A stretch of DNA of 64,000 nucleotides from NCBI GenBank assembly GCA_902528415.1, contig CABZSR010000001.1, positions 62,001 through 126,000 of the forward strand, given 5' to 3'. The DNA comes from an uncultured SAR116 cluster alpha proteobacterium (GTDB lineage: Bacteria; Pseudomonadota; Alphaproteobacteria; Puniceispirillales; Marisalimonadaceae). Each line of letters begins with the position of its first letter. Positions within the stretch are counted from its first letter, which is position 1. The notes beneath the pieces are model-generated. The model made no database searches and was not told the DNA's origin. It worked only from the letters and a program-made list of their open reading frames with translations. This document shows positions 27,404 to 36,408 of the stretch, piece after piece. The position numbers and the translations under genes were made by a program.

Positions 27404-27964
27404 ATGAAAAATAATTTCTCAATTTTAAAAACTTTACCACTCACATTCTTTTTATTAATATTTTTTATTTCGGCATTAGTACTATATCAACTGAAAAATG
27501 AACCCAAAAAAGTACAATCTATCAAATCACAATTAATTGGTAAAAATATTCCTGAAATATTAATCCCAGAAGTTAAATATTTTGGATCATTAAATCAAAA
27601 ACAAAATCTAAATTTCAAAAATTTTGAAAATCAAATATTTGCTGTAAACTTTTTTGCATCTTGGTGTGCTCCGTGCAGAATAGAAGTACCAATTATGGAA
27701 GAATTAAGTAAAATTATACCTGTGGTTGGCGTTGCTTATAAGGATAAATTTGTAGATACAAAAAAATTTTTAACAGAATTTGGCAACCCTTATAAAAATG
27801 TTGGGCTTGATGATTATGGCAAAGTCGCAATTGAATGGGGCGTGTATGGAGTACCTGAAACATTTTTAATTAATGAAAAAGGTAAAATTATTTATCGTCA
27901 TGCTGGTCCATTATTATATGATAGTTTCAAGTTTGAAGTTTTACCTTTAATACAAGAAAATTAA
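27404..27964 (+). CDS. ccmG: periplasmic thiol:disulfide protein CcmG (DsbE)
   Basis: This 186-residue membrane-anchored thioredoxin keeps the CXXCH cysteines of apocytochrome c reduced. The anchor is at residues ~11-30, and the active site FFASWCAPCRIEVP has Cys88 and Cys91. The cis-proline segment GVYGVPETFLI and the acidic active-site surroundings fit DsbE. It lies five bases after ccmF. Reducing power probably comes from the DsbD-like protein at 53053. Confidence 0.94.
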   Translation: MKNNFSILKTLPLTFFLLIFFISALVLYQLKNEPKKVQSIKSQLIGKNIPEILIPEVKYFGSLNQKQNLNFKNFENQIFAVNFFASWCAPCRIEVPIMEELSKIIPVVGVAYKDKFVDTKKFLTEFGNPYKNVGLDDYGKVAIEWGVYGVPETFLINEKGKIIYRHAGPLLYDSFKFEVLPLIQEN

Positions 27965-27967
27965 AAA

Positions 27968-28363
27968 ATGTTTAGAAATATAAAAATATTCCTGTTTTGT
28001 TTGGTTTTATCAATATCTCAGAATAATTTATTAGCTGACATAAATAGTCCCCATAAAGATTTTATTATAAAAAAGACAAGGGAAATTTCTCAAAATATTA
28101 AATGCCTTGTTTGTCAAAATCAAAGTATTGATGATTCTAATTCAGAAATAGCTAAAGACTTAAAAGTCTTAATAAAAGATAAATTACAAGACGGAATAAG
28201 TGATGAAGAAATATATAATTTTTTGAGAGACCGATATGGAGATTCTATTTTGTTAAAACCACCATTAAAAACAAATACAATTTTATTATGGTTTTTACCT
28301 TTTATAATTTTAGCTTTTGGTTCGTTTTTTGTTATAAGGTTTTTAAAATCTAATTATAAATAA
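27968..28363 (+). CDS. ccmH: cytochrome c maturation protein CcmH (CycL)
   Basis: This 131-residue protein has a signal peptide, a periplasmic three-helix domain and a C-terminal membrane anchor (~105-125). The redox pair is Cys46 and Cys49 in IKCLVCQNQSIDDSN, the LRCxxCQ family motif with Ile for Leu and Lys for Arg. FLRDRYGDSILLKPP is also diagnostic. It handles apocytochrome thiols with CcmG and CcmF. Confidence 0.94.
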   Translation: MFRNIKIFLFCLVLSISQNNLLADINSPHKDFIIKKTREISQNIKCLVCQNQSIDDSNSEIAKDLKVLIKDKLQDGISDEEIYNFLRDRYGDSILLKPPLKTNTILLWFLPFIILAFGSFFVIRFLKSNYK

Positions 28364-28377
28364 AAGAGCCTTACACA

Positions 28378-29598
28378 ATGCTATTTATTATAATCTTTGC
28401 TTTAACTCTTCTATTAACAATTTATATTTTTAAAAGTAGTTTATCTAATGAAGATTTAACTCTAAAGATTGGGTTAAGGCCAAAATCAAAAAAACTTTTA
28501 TTTTATATTGGGGGAATATCTCTTTTTTTACTTAGCTCCATTCTCTACTATGAGTTAGGAAGTCCCTTTATAGACATGAATAAACTCCATACGGCTAAGG
28601 AAAAACTTTTAAAAGAAAATATCATTCAAAACAAAAATAGAAAACAAGATTTAAAGATATTTGAAGAATTAGTTTCTAAGTCTAAGAAAAGTCCCAATAA
28701 TATTAATATACTTCTAGACTTAGCCGCAACCGCATCACGAATTAACAAGATTGATGTTGAAATTTCAACACTTACTAGAATTTTATCTATTAAAAATTCA
28801 CCAAGATTAAAATCTTTGCTGGCTCAAGCAATTGTAAGAAAGGCTAGTGGTCAAGTGACATCAAAAGCACAAATGTTAATTAATGAAGCATTATCTGAAA
28901 ACCCAATGGACCCTGGAGCAAATTTCTTAAATGGATTATTACAATCACAAATTGGAAATGAAAAAAAGGCATTTGAAATATGGACAAAATTATATAGAAA
29001 TACCTCCAGCGATGATGCTTGGGGAAAAGATCTTGAAACTAATATTCGTTCGGCTGCGAGAAATTTAGGTGTTTCTGACCAAGTTTTAAACAAAAGTCTT
29101 AAAAAAAGATTAAATATAGATTCTCCAATTACTAGTGAAATTTTGAATTTAAACGAGAAGGATCAAAAAATTAAGATTAACCAAATGGTCGAACAGCTTG
29201 CATCTCGCTTAACAAAAAACAAAGAAGATTTAGATGGCTGGGTTAAATTATACAAATCATATAAAGTTCTTAATAATATGGATAAAGCTATAAATGCATT
29301 ACGTACTACTATAGAAATTAGCCCTCAAAATCTGAATCTTAAAAAAACGCTTTTAAAAGAATTGTTACCTCCTCAAAAAGACCCAAACTTCACCCCCGAA
29401 ATAGACAGACTTGTTAATGAAATATTAGAAAGCGAACCTAATAACATAAATGCTTTATTTTTTAGAGGTTTGAAGGCTTTTAAAACAGGTGAAGATAAAA
29501 TAGCAATCGATAATTGGACTACATTGTTAAGTCAACTTCCACCAAAGTCCCAAATGGCTCTTGAACTTTCGAAAAAACTAGAAAGTATTAAAAAATAG
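28378..29598 (+). CDS. ccmI: cytochrome c maturation TPR protein CcmI (CycH)
   Basis: CcmI is an apocytochrome c chaperone. The 406-residue protein has two N-terminal membrane helices (residues ~1-18 and ~38-56) with a cytoplasmic loop between them, then a periplasmic TPR-rich domain with repeats near 155-205 (INEALSENPMDPGANFLNG), 270-310 and 345-385. It ends the ccm operon. Sequence conservation is weak in this family, so position strengthens the call. It converges with yciB, whose stop is two bases away. Confidence 0.88.
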   Translation: MLFIIIFALTLLLTIYIFKSSLSNEDLTLKIGLRPKSKKLLFYIGGISLFLLSSILYYELGSPFIDMNKLHTAKEKLLKENIIQNKNRKQDLKIFEELVSKSKKSPNNINILLDLAATASRINKIDVEISTLTRILSIKNSPRLKSLLAQAIVRKASGQVTSKAQMLINEALSENPMDPGANFLNGLLQSQIGNEKKAFEIWTKLYRNTSSDDAWGKDLETNIRSAARNLGVSDQVLNKSLKKRLNIDSPITSEILNLNEKDQKIKINQMVEQLASRLTKNKEDLDGWVKLYKSYKVLNNMDKAINALRTTIEISPQNLNLKKTLLKELLPPQKDPNFTPEIDRLVNEILESEPNNINALFFRGLKAFKTGEDKIAIDNWTTLLSQLPPKSQMALELSKKLESIKK

Positions 29599-29599
29599 T

Positions 29600-30157
29600 T
29601 TAGTCTTTTTTAATCTGATGTTTTTGCATTATTGGTAATGATAGTAGACCGAAACCGAGAGATAAAACTGGAATACCAAAGGCTTTAAAAGAGACCCATT
29701 GATCAGTCGTTAAATTACGCCAAGCTATTTCATTGGCGATAGCCATGATAATAAACATGCCAACCCATAACCAAGTCAGTTTGTTCCAACCTTCTAAATC
29801 TAAGTTTACTGCAGATTTCATAATAGCTGCCAAAGGATTTTTGCCTAAAATTTTTCCTGACGCAAGGATGCCAGCTATTATTATAGACACAATAGTTGGT
29901 TTTATCTTTATAAAAAACTCATCGTCAAAAAAAATTGTTAATCCACCAAAAAAAACAACTGCAACACATCCAGCTGCAGCCATCATTGGTATATTTTTAA
30001 ACCAATACCATGACAGAATAAGAGAAAACAAAGTACTTACAACTAAAACTGCCGTACCTGCCATTATCCCATAAAAATAATTTACTCCAAAAAACAACAA
30101 TAAAGGTCCCATTTCTAATATAGACCTATATCCCTCTTTTTTATTAACTTCTTCCAA
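29600..30157 (-). CDS. yciB: YciB/IspZ family septation-associated inner-membrane protein
   Basis: This small polytopic membrane protein has about 185 residues and five to six helices. The family takes part in septation and cell envelope synthesis. Recognisable parts are SILEMGPLLLFFGVNYFYGIMAGT near the N-terminus, GCVAVVFFGGLTIFFDDEFFIKIKPT in the middle, and LTWLWVGMFIIMAIANEIAW. The start is decided by a perfect AGGAGG (30169-30164): the TTG directly touching it (30163) is too close, whereas the TTG at 30157 is six bases away. That AGGAGG overlaps the end of dusA. Confidence 0.9.
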   Translation of the reverse strand: MEEVNKKEGYRSILEMGPLLLFFGVNYFYGIMAGTAVLVVSTLFSLILSWYWFKNIPMMAAAGCVAVVFFGGLTIFFDDEFFIKIKPTIVSIIIAGILASGKILGKNPLAAIMKSAVNLDLEGWNKLTWLWVGMFIIMAIANEIAWRNLTTDQWVSFKAFGIPVLSLGFGLLSLPIMQKHQIKKD

Positions 30158-30167
30158 CTGCAACCTC

Positions 30168-31172
30168 CTAGGCTAAAATCAAACTTTTGCTATGTATAAA
30201 TTCTTCTATATTATCTGTTGCCAACCTTAAAATGTCTCCATTTTTTGAAAACCTGGTATCCTCACTTAATATTCGCCTCCATTCTTTAGCACCAGGAAGG
30301 GAGTTATACAAACCTAAAATATGTCTAGTAACTGCATGAACAGAACCTTCTTCTTTTTTCATAAACTTATCTATATAATCTGCCATTTCCATGGCGACTT
30401 TATATCTAGATTTTATCTTTTCTTCACCATTAAACACAATTCTATCCATAGAAGATAATATATACGGATTTTTATATACTTCTCTACCAATCATAAACCC
30501 ATCTAGTGAAAACTTACTTACTAAATCTTGGCCTTCTTCTATAGATTTAATACCGCCATTAATAACAATTTTTAAATCAGGTCTTCTTTTTTTTAATAGT
30601 CCAACCCTATTATAATTTAAAGGAGGTATCTCTCTATTTTGTTTTGGACTTAGACCTTTTAAAAGTGCTTTTCTAGCATGGATCACAAACAAATCGATAC
30701 CATTTTCAGATATTTCATCAATGAATTCATCTAGTCCTTGCACCTCGTGCATATCATCAACACCAATCCTACATTTTATAGTTATAGGTATTTGACAATT
30801 ATTTTTTATAATTTTAACGCATTCAGCAACTAGTTTAGGATTCTTCATTAAGCATGCACCAAAAGCACCATTCTGCACTCTATTAGATGGACAACCAATA
30901 TTTAGGTTAATTTTGGAGTAGCCATAATCTTGTCCATACTGCGCAGCCAAGGCTAATTTTTTAGGATTATTACCTCCCAATTGAAGAACACAAGGTAACT
31001 CTTCTTTGTTAAAGTTTAATAATTTTTCACGAGGCCCAAATATTATAGCATCTGCAGAAATCATTTCAGTATATAAAGTTGAACAATGAGACATAAGTCT
31101 AAAAAAATATCTACAATGTTTATCTGTCCATTCCATCATTGGAGCAACAGAAAATTTTTCGTCAAATGCCAC
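30168..31172 (-). CDS. dusA: tRNA-dihydrouridine synthase A
   Basis: This 334-residue FMN enzyme reduces uridines in the tRNA D-loop. VAPMMEWTDKHCRYFFRL is the typical DusA start. The catalytic cysteine is Cys94 in NIGCPSNRVQNGAFGACLM. FMN phosphate contacts are in IVINGGIKS and DGFMIGREVYKNP. The C-terminal helical domain (HAVTRHILGLYNSLPGAKEW) distinguishes DusA from DusB. The start is a GTG at 31172 with no visible Shine-Dalgarno sequence, so it may be leaderless. Confidence 0.95.
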   Translation of the reverse strand: MAFDEKFSVAPMMEWTDKHCRYFFRLMSHCSTLYTEMISADAIIFGPREKLLNFNKEELPCVLQLGGNNPKKLALAAQYGQDYGYSKINLNIGCPSNRVQNGAFGACLMKNPKLVAECVKIIKNNCQIPITIKCRIGVDDMHEVQGLDEFIDEISENGIDLFVIHARKALLKGLSPKQNREIPPLNYNRVGLLKKRRPDLKIVINGGIKSIEEGQDLVSKFSLDGFMIGREVYKNPYILSSMDRIVFNGEEKIKSRYKVAMEMADYIDKFMKKEEGSVHAVTRHILGLYNSLPGAKEWRRILSEDTRFSKNGDILRLATDNIEEFIHSKSLILA

Positions 31173-31312
31173 AATACTATCTATAATATATAAAAATCAT
31201 AATAAGTTATTTACAATATTTAAAAAAAATATCCAACATTTATAAAATTACTTAAGCCATTTAATAATTATTCATTCATAGAAATTTAATTTTTGGAGAC
31301 GACAGTACTTTG

Positions 31313-31804
31313 TTAATGATGACTATGTTTTTTCTTTTTAATGATGTTTATTTTTGCTTTAACTGGCATTTCTAATAATATTGTACCAGCATTTTGAAAA
31401 GTAAATCTAACTTTATATTTATTTATAACCTTAAGAGGCTTAATTAATTTTATGAACATTATGTGAAAACTACCCGGTCTGAAAATTAGTTTTGAGTTAG
31501 CCTTTATAGTTATACCCTTATCCACATGTTTCATTTTCATGATATCATTTTCAACGGTCATATTGTGTAATTCGGTTTTTTCTGAAAAATTCGAAACTAA
31601 ATGAATTAAGTGTTCATCTTTTTTATTTGTATTTTCAATTGTCAAATAACCTGAAGTAATTTTTTGATTAGCAAATACTTCATTAATCTTAAGATCAGAA
31701 AATACCAAGCCCTTAATACTAATTGTTTCTGAAAAACAAGTTGAAGATATTGTAAATAAAATAACCAGAAATAAAATTTTATAAATATAATGAAATAGCG
31801 ACAT
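31313..31804 (-). CDS. periplasmic copper chaperone, PCu(A)C family
   Basis: This 163-residue exported protein has a signal peptide at residues 1-25. The copper site H-x-M ... M ... H-x-M is visible as LHNM (His80, Met82), Met91, and HIM (His114, Met116) after the conserved RPGS. PCuAC proteins deliver Cu(I) to the CuA or CuB centre of cytochrome c oxidase, which fits the aa3 genes at the right end of the window. The tail KKKKHSHH is an extra possible metal-binding site. No SCO gene is adjacent. It is transcribed away from pgi. Confidence 0.87.
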   Translation of the reverse strand: MSLFHYIYKILFLVILFTISSTCFSETISIKGLVFSDLKINEVFANQKITSGYLTIENTNKKDEHLIHLVSNFSEKTELHNMTVENDIMKMKHVDKGITIKANSKLIFRPGSFHIMFIKLIKPLKVINKYKVRFTFQNAGTILLEMPVKAKINIIKKKKHSHH

Positions 31805-31889
31805 AGATTTTTATCCATAACTAAGTTAAATTATGCTATAAATCTTTGAAACGTTGGTGTCAAACTCTACATAGGTAATAAACAGTTGT

Positions 31890-33395
31890 ATGCAATTATC
31901 CCAAAACCCGATTACAAAAATTATTAATGATAAGCTAAAATTTAAGGATTGTAACAATCTATGTAATCTTATTTTTGATCAACAAAGAATTGCTGAGTTT
32001 CAATTTGAATTTCAAAGTCTTAAAGTGGATATAACAAGACAGAACCTAGACAAAGAAATTAAAGATGATCTAATTAATCTTGCTAAGAAAGCAAATATTA
32101 AGTCAAAAATTAAAAGAATGATGTCAGGAGCAGAAATAAATCGCTCCGAAAACCGGTCTGTTGATCATTTCAATCTTAGAAAAAAAGAACGTTTTGAAAC
32201 AAAGGAATGGAAAAATCTTATTAATTTTACGAAAATAATTTTAAATAAAAAATCATTCAAAAGTATTGTAAATGTTGGCATTGGGGGATCTGACTTAGGA
32301 CCATTAATGGTTAATCAAGCACTAAAAAGTTTTTATAAAGGACCTAAAGTTTTTTATATTTCAAATATTGACCCAATAACTCTAATTGAAATATTTGAGA
32401 AATGTGACCCTAAATCTACTTTATTTATAATAACGTCTAAAAGCTTTGGAACTCTTGAAACTCTTGAAAATGCAAAAATTATATATAATTGGCTCACAGA
32501 GAGTAACGTTAGTTTGAATGATGCAATGGTGGCTGTTACTTCATCTGAAAAAAAAGCTAAGAAATGGGGATTTAAAAAATCTAATATTTTTCATATTTCT
32601 GAAAATATTGGAGGAAGGTATTCATTATGGTCTTCAGTAGGAATGTCGATTCTGTGTGGTTTAGGAGAAGATAATTACAAGAAATTTTTGAATGGCGCCG
32701 AGATAATGGATCAACATTTTTTTAATGAGGAAATTGAGAGCAATATACCGGTTATTTTAGCTTTACTTAGAATATGGAATCGAAATTTTTTGAATCGAAA
32801 TAACCACTGTATAGTTCCATATACTGACAGTCTTTCAAAATTGCCCGCCTGGGCACAACAGTTAGAAATGGAAAGTAATGGGAAAAGTGTTGATATAGAA
32901 GGTCAACCTTTACAAATGCCAGCAAGTCCAATTATTTGGGGAGAAGTTGGTACTAATGCTCAGCATAGTTTTTTCCAATTTTTACACCAAGGCTTAGAAA
33001 CCACCCCTGTAGATATACTTATACCCCGTAAGCCAATAAAAGACACAAAATTTAGTCATATTTTTAGTAATCATAAACATTTAGTTATAAATGCAGTTGC
33101 TCAAGCAGAAGCGTTAGCTATTGGCTCAGTAGATTTAGCTAATGCAAATAAAAACTTTCCAGGGAATCGGCCATCTACAATTATAAGTTGGGATGAAAAT
33201 AATCCATTTTCCATTGGAATGTTAATTTCGCTATATGAGAATATTACAATTGCATCTGGATTTTTATGGAACATTAATAGTTTTGACCAGTGGGGAGTAG
33301 AGCTTGGTAAAAGTACTGCTATTAAAATTTCTAATTATGAGGGGTATGAAGAATTAAGTCCCTCTGCCAGGGAATTTTTACAAAAGCAAGTATAG
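31890..33395 (+). CDS. pgi: glucose-6-phosphate isomerase
   Basis: This enzyme interconverts glucose 6-phosphate and fructose 6-phosphate in glycolysis and gluconeogenesis. It has 501 residues. Recognisable segments are NVGIGGSDLGPLMVNQAL, FIITSKSFGTLETLENA, GGRYSLWSSVGMSI, the family signature around QQLEMESNGKSVD, and WGEVGTNAQHSFFQFLHQG with the active-site His. The protein is a little shorter than the 549-residue E. coli enzyme. It stands alone between divergent and unrelated genes. Confidence 0.96.
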   Translation: MQLSQNPITKIINDKLKFKDCNNLCNLIFDQQRIAEFQFEFQSLKVDITRQNLDKEIKDDLINLAKKANIKSKIKRMMSGAEINRSENRSVDHFNLRKKERFETKEWKNLINFTKIILNKKSFKSIVNVGIGGSDLGPLMVNQALKSFYKGPKVFYISNIDPITLIEIFEKCDPKSTLFIITSKSFGTLETLENAKIIYNWLTESNVSLNDAMVAVTSSEKKAKKWGFKKSNIFHISENIGGRYSLWSSVGMSILCGLGEDNYKKFLNGAEIMDQHFFNEEIESNIPVILALLRIWNRNFLNRNNHCIVPYTDSLSKLPAWAQQLEMESNGKSVDIEGQPLQMPASPIIWGEVGTNAQHSFFQFLHQGLETTPVDILIPRKPIKDTKFSHIFSNHKHLVINAVAQAEALAIGSVDLANANKNFPGNRPSTIISWDENNPFSIGMLISLYENITIASGFLWNINSFDQWGVELGKSTAIKISNYEGYEELSPSAREFLQKQV

Positions 33396-33522
33396 AAATA
33401 GATTTGTTTTCTTAAAATTTTAAAAATTTACAAATTTGACTTTTACTTCTAAAAATTAAATGAGCTTTCGAGTATTTATTTTTTTATAATAAAATTAGCT
33501 TTATAAAATAGAGAAAAATAAA

Positions 33523-35025
33523 ATGACACAAACTGTAAGAAATTTAATTAACAATAATGATGATGAAAGTATTGCGATATCATCGAGTCATGGTAGTAAA
33601 ATCAAGTACTCAGACTTGAAAAAACATGTTTTTGACATATCTGGGCAACTTAGCAAAAAAGGTTTTCTAAATTCAGATAGAGCAGCAATCGTTCTCCCAA
33701 ATGGCCCTGAGATGGCGACAACTTTTTTAGCTGTAGCAAGTTATATGTCTGCTGCGCCACTTAACCCTTCTTACAAGTTTAGTGAATATGAATTTTATTT
33801 AAAAGATTTAATGCCTAAAATCGTTATTGTGGAAAAGAATAGCAGTAATCCTGTTGTTGAAGCCGCGAAAAAGTTAGGTATAGAAGTATGTGAAATAAAA
33901 AAAATAGATAATGCGCCAACCGGAATATTTAATCTTTATGATGAAAGTTCTAGTTTTGAATTATCTAAAGAAACATATGAGGCTCTTGTACTTCATACAT
34001 CTGGAACTACATCTAGACCTAAAGTAGTGCCTTTGACAAATAAAAATATTTATTCTTCTGCAGTAAATATTTCAAATTCTCTTAACTTGAACTCTGATGA
34101 TCATTGTTTTAATATTATGCCTCTTTTTCATATACACGGCTTAATTGCAATATTGTGTTCATCAATATTTTCAGGAGCCTCAGTTTATGCAAGTATCGGT
34201 TTTAATGCATTAAAGTTTTTAGATATAGCAAAAAAAGAGAAAATATCTTGGTATTCAGGGGTTCCTACTATGCATCAAGGAATATTGATGAGGGCAAAAA
34301 AAAATATAAAACTTGCAGAAAACCTCTCACTGAGATTTATAAGATCATCCTCAGCATCTTTACCACCAGCCGTTTTTGAAGAATTAAGAGAAGTTTTTAA
34401 AACAACTGTTATTGAAGCTTATGGAATGACCGAAGCATCTCACCAAATGACGTCAAATCCAATGCCTCCTCAGATTCAAAAAGCTGGATTTGTTGGAAAA
34501 CCTGCAGGTCCTGAAGTGTGTATAATGGATGCCGATGGAAATATCCAGAAAAATGGTCACGAGGGAGAAGTTTGTATTAGGGGTGATAATGTAACTACTG
34601 GTTACGAAAACAATGATGAAGCTAATAAATCTTCGTTTATTAATGGCTGGTTTAGAACTGGTGACCAAGGGTTCTTTGATAATGATGGTTATTTAAAAAT
34701 TTCCGGAAGATTAAAAGAAATTATCAATCGTGGAGGCGAAAAAGTGTCTCCTCTAGAAATAGATAATATATTAATGGAACATGAAGCAATTGAACAAGTT
34801 GTTACTTTTGGGGTAAAGGATAAGTTACTAGGAGAAGCTATAGGCGCTGCAATTGTCCTAAAAAATGAGAAAAAATGTACTGAAATTGAAATTAAAAGTT
34901 ATGCTCGAAGTCATCTAGCTGATTTTAAAGTTCCCAAATATATAAGTTTTTTAGAAGAAATACCCAAAGGAGCCACTGGTAAACTTCAAAGGATAGGTCT
35001 TGCTGAAAAACTCGGCTTAGAATAG
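33523..35025 (+). CDS. AMP-forming acyl-CoA synthetase, oxalate-CoA ligase-like
   Basis: This 500-residue adenylating enzyme activates a carboxylic acid to its CoA ester. The P-loop is LHTSGTTSRPK (157-167), the A5-like motif is EAYGMTEASHQM, and the hinge is GRLKEIINRGGEKVSP, with the catalytic lysine in PKGATGKLQR. From memory, SGTTSRPK, PLFHIHGLIA and EAYGMTEA resemble plant AAE3 and yeast Pcs60 oxalyl-CoA synthetases more than fatty acyl-CoA synthetases. The PanE-like gene begins nine bases after its stop. Oxalate as substrate is inferred. Confidence 0.88.
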   Translation: MTQTVRNLINNNDDESIAISSSHGSKIKYSDLKKHVFDISGQLSKKGFLNSDRAAIVLPNGPEMATTFLAVASYMSAAPLNPSYKFSEYEFYLKDLMPKIVIVEKNSSNPVVEAAKKLGIEVCEIKKIDNAPTGIFNLYDESSSFELSKETYEALVLHTSGTTSRPKVVPLTNKNIYSSAVNISNSLNLNSDDHCFNIMPLFHIHGLIAILCSSIFSGASVYASIGFNALKFLDIAKKEKISWYSGVPTMHQGILMRAKKNIKLAENLSLRFIRSSSASLPPAVFEELREVFKTTVIEAYGMTEASHQMTSNPMPPQIQKAGFVGKPAGPEVCIMDADGNIQKNGHEGEVCIRGDNVTTGYENNDEANKSSFINGWFRTGDQGFFDNDGYLKISGRLKEIINRGGEKVSPLEIDNILMEHEAIEQVVTFGVKDKLLGEAIGAAIVLKNEKKCTEIEIKSYARSHLADFKVPKYISFLEEIPKGATGKLQRIGLAEKLGLE

Positions 35026-35034
35026 GAAATTAAT

Positions 35035-36051
35035 ATGATTAACATTTGCGTGTTTGGTGCCGGAGCAATAGGCGGCTATATTGGATGTAGCTTAAGTAAA
35101 GCTGGAGCAAACGTCTCATTGATAGCTAGGGGCCCTCACAAAGAAGCTATTAAAAAAAATGGTTTAACCTTAATTTCAAATAACAAATCAGAAATATTTA
35201 AATTGAAAGTCACTGAAAACTCAAGTGAATTAGGTATACAAGACTATATAATTATTGGCGTTAAAGCTCATGCAATTTCAGGGATCGTTAATCAATTAAA
35301 ACCCCTTTTGAATGACAAGACTGCTATTTTATCCGCAGTTAATGGATTACCATGGTGGTATTTTTATAAATCTAACACAGGTACAAAACTCGAAAATACT
35401 CACATAGACTCAGTAGATCCCCATGGAATTATCTGGAAAACTCTTAATCCAAAACGAGCATTAGGATGCGTTGTTTACCCAGCATGCGAAATTGAAAAGC
35501 CTGGCACAATAAAGCATATAGAAGGAAATAGATTTAGCCTTGGTGAACCAAATGGAATAAATTCAGAAAGATTAAAGATATTATCCGATCTATTTATAAA
35601 AGGTGGGCTAAAAGCTCCTCAAAAAAAGAATTTAAGAGATGAAATTTGGATTAAACTTTGGGGGAATTGTTCTTTTAACCCATTAAGCGCTATTACTGGA
35701 GCAAGCTTAGATGTTATAGGTAATGATCCAAGTTCAAGATTATTGATAAAAGAAATGATGGAAGAGTGCCAAAGAGTTGGTAAAGCAATTGGAGTTAACT
35801 TCAGTGTAACAATTGAAAAACGGATTGATGGTGCATCATCTATAATTGGCCATAAGCCTTCAACACGACAAGATATTGAAATGAAACGACCTTTAGAAAT
35901 TGACCCTATTATGAGCGCAATTATAGAAATTGGAACAAAACTAAATATACCAACACCAATGTTAAAACATATGAATGGAATACTTAAATTAAAAGCTGAT
36001 TATTTAGGCTTATATAAAAGAAGCCAACTAATAGAGAATTTAACAATTTAA
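35035..36051 (+). CDS. 2-dehydropantoate 2-reductase (PanE/ApbA) family protein
   Basis: This 338-residue NADP-dependent reductase has the dinucleotide motif GAGAIGGYIG at 8-17, the conserved Lys in IWIKLWGNCSFNPLSA, and the C-terminal RQDIEMKRPLEIDPI with the substrate Glu. It is longer than E. coli PanE (303), with an extra segment near 105-135 (LPWWYFYK and following), as in many PanE paralogues of unknown substrate. It may reduce ketopantoate for CoA synthesis, but pairing with an acyl-CoA ligase suggests a catabolic 2-keto acid instead. It overlaps the convergent DUF1491 gene by 12 bases. Confidence 0.88.
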   Translation: MINICVFGAGAIGGYIGCSLSKAGANVSLIARGPHKEAIKKNGLTLISNNKSEIFKLKVTENSSELGIQDYIIIGVKAHAISGIVNQLKPLLNDKTAILSAVNGLPWWYFYKSNTGTKLENTHIDSVDPHGIIWKTLNPKRALGCVVYPACEIEKPGTIKHIEGNRFSLGEPNGINSERLKILSDLFIKGGLKAPQKKNLRDEIWIKLWGNCSFNPLSAITGASLDVIGNDPSSRLLIKEMMEECQRVGKAIGVNFSVTIEKRIDGASSIIGHKPSTRQDIEMKRPLEIDPIMSAIIEIGTKLNIPTPMLKHMNGILKLKADYLGLYKRSQLIENLTI

Positions 36052-36390
36052 ATTTTGAAAAGGATTTCTTCCTTCTTTGTCTTCAATTTCTACTATCCAA
36101 CAATCGCTATCTATTTCTATTTCTTTAGTAATTCTTTTATCTATATCGATATTTTGTAATTTTTTTTCAGGATATAAATTTACAAAATCTACAACATCAT
36201 TCTCATTAATTAAATCATATTTCAAATTACGTGTGAAAAGCTTCGCATAGCCATCTAGCGTGTCAACTTTAACAAAAATAGCACCAGCTTCACTATCACC
36301 TCTTTTAGTAACATAAGCGTTGGTAAAATTTCTTTCGGCCGCTCTAATACCTGCATTTATCAGTATTTCTGATTTTAATTCAATTATCAT
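36040..36390 (-). CDS. DUF1491 family protein
   Basis: This 116-residue cytoplasmic protein of unknown function is characteristic of alphaproteobacteria. The family pattern is visible: INAGIRAAERNFTNAYVTKRGD, AGAIFVKVDTLDGYAKLF, and the ending DSDCWIVEIEDKEGR. No catalytic motif is evident. It lies 18 bases after the DUF1674 gene on the same strand, and its 3' end overlaps the panE-like gene by 12 bases. Confidence 0.82.
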   Translation of the reverse strand: MIIELKSEILINAGIRAAERNFTNAYVTKRGDSEAGAIFVKVDTLDGYAKLFTRNLKYDLINENDVVDFVNLYPEKKLQNIDIDKRITKEIEIDSDCWIVEIEDKEGRNPFQNLNC

Positions 36391-36408
36391 TACTAGAGTA
36401 TCATCAGT

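Noticed and set aside
31173-31312. 140-base gap between dusA and the copper chaperone as a possible RNA gene
   Set aside because: It is almost entirely A and T, with no stable stem and no conserved RNA motif that I recognise.
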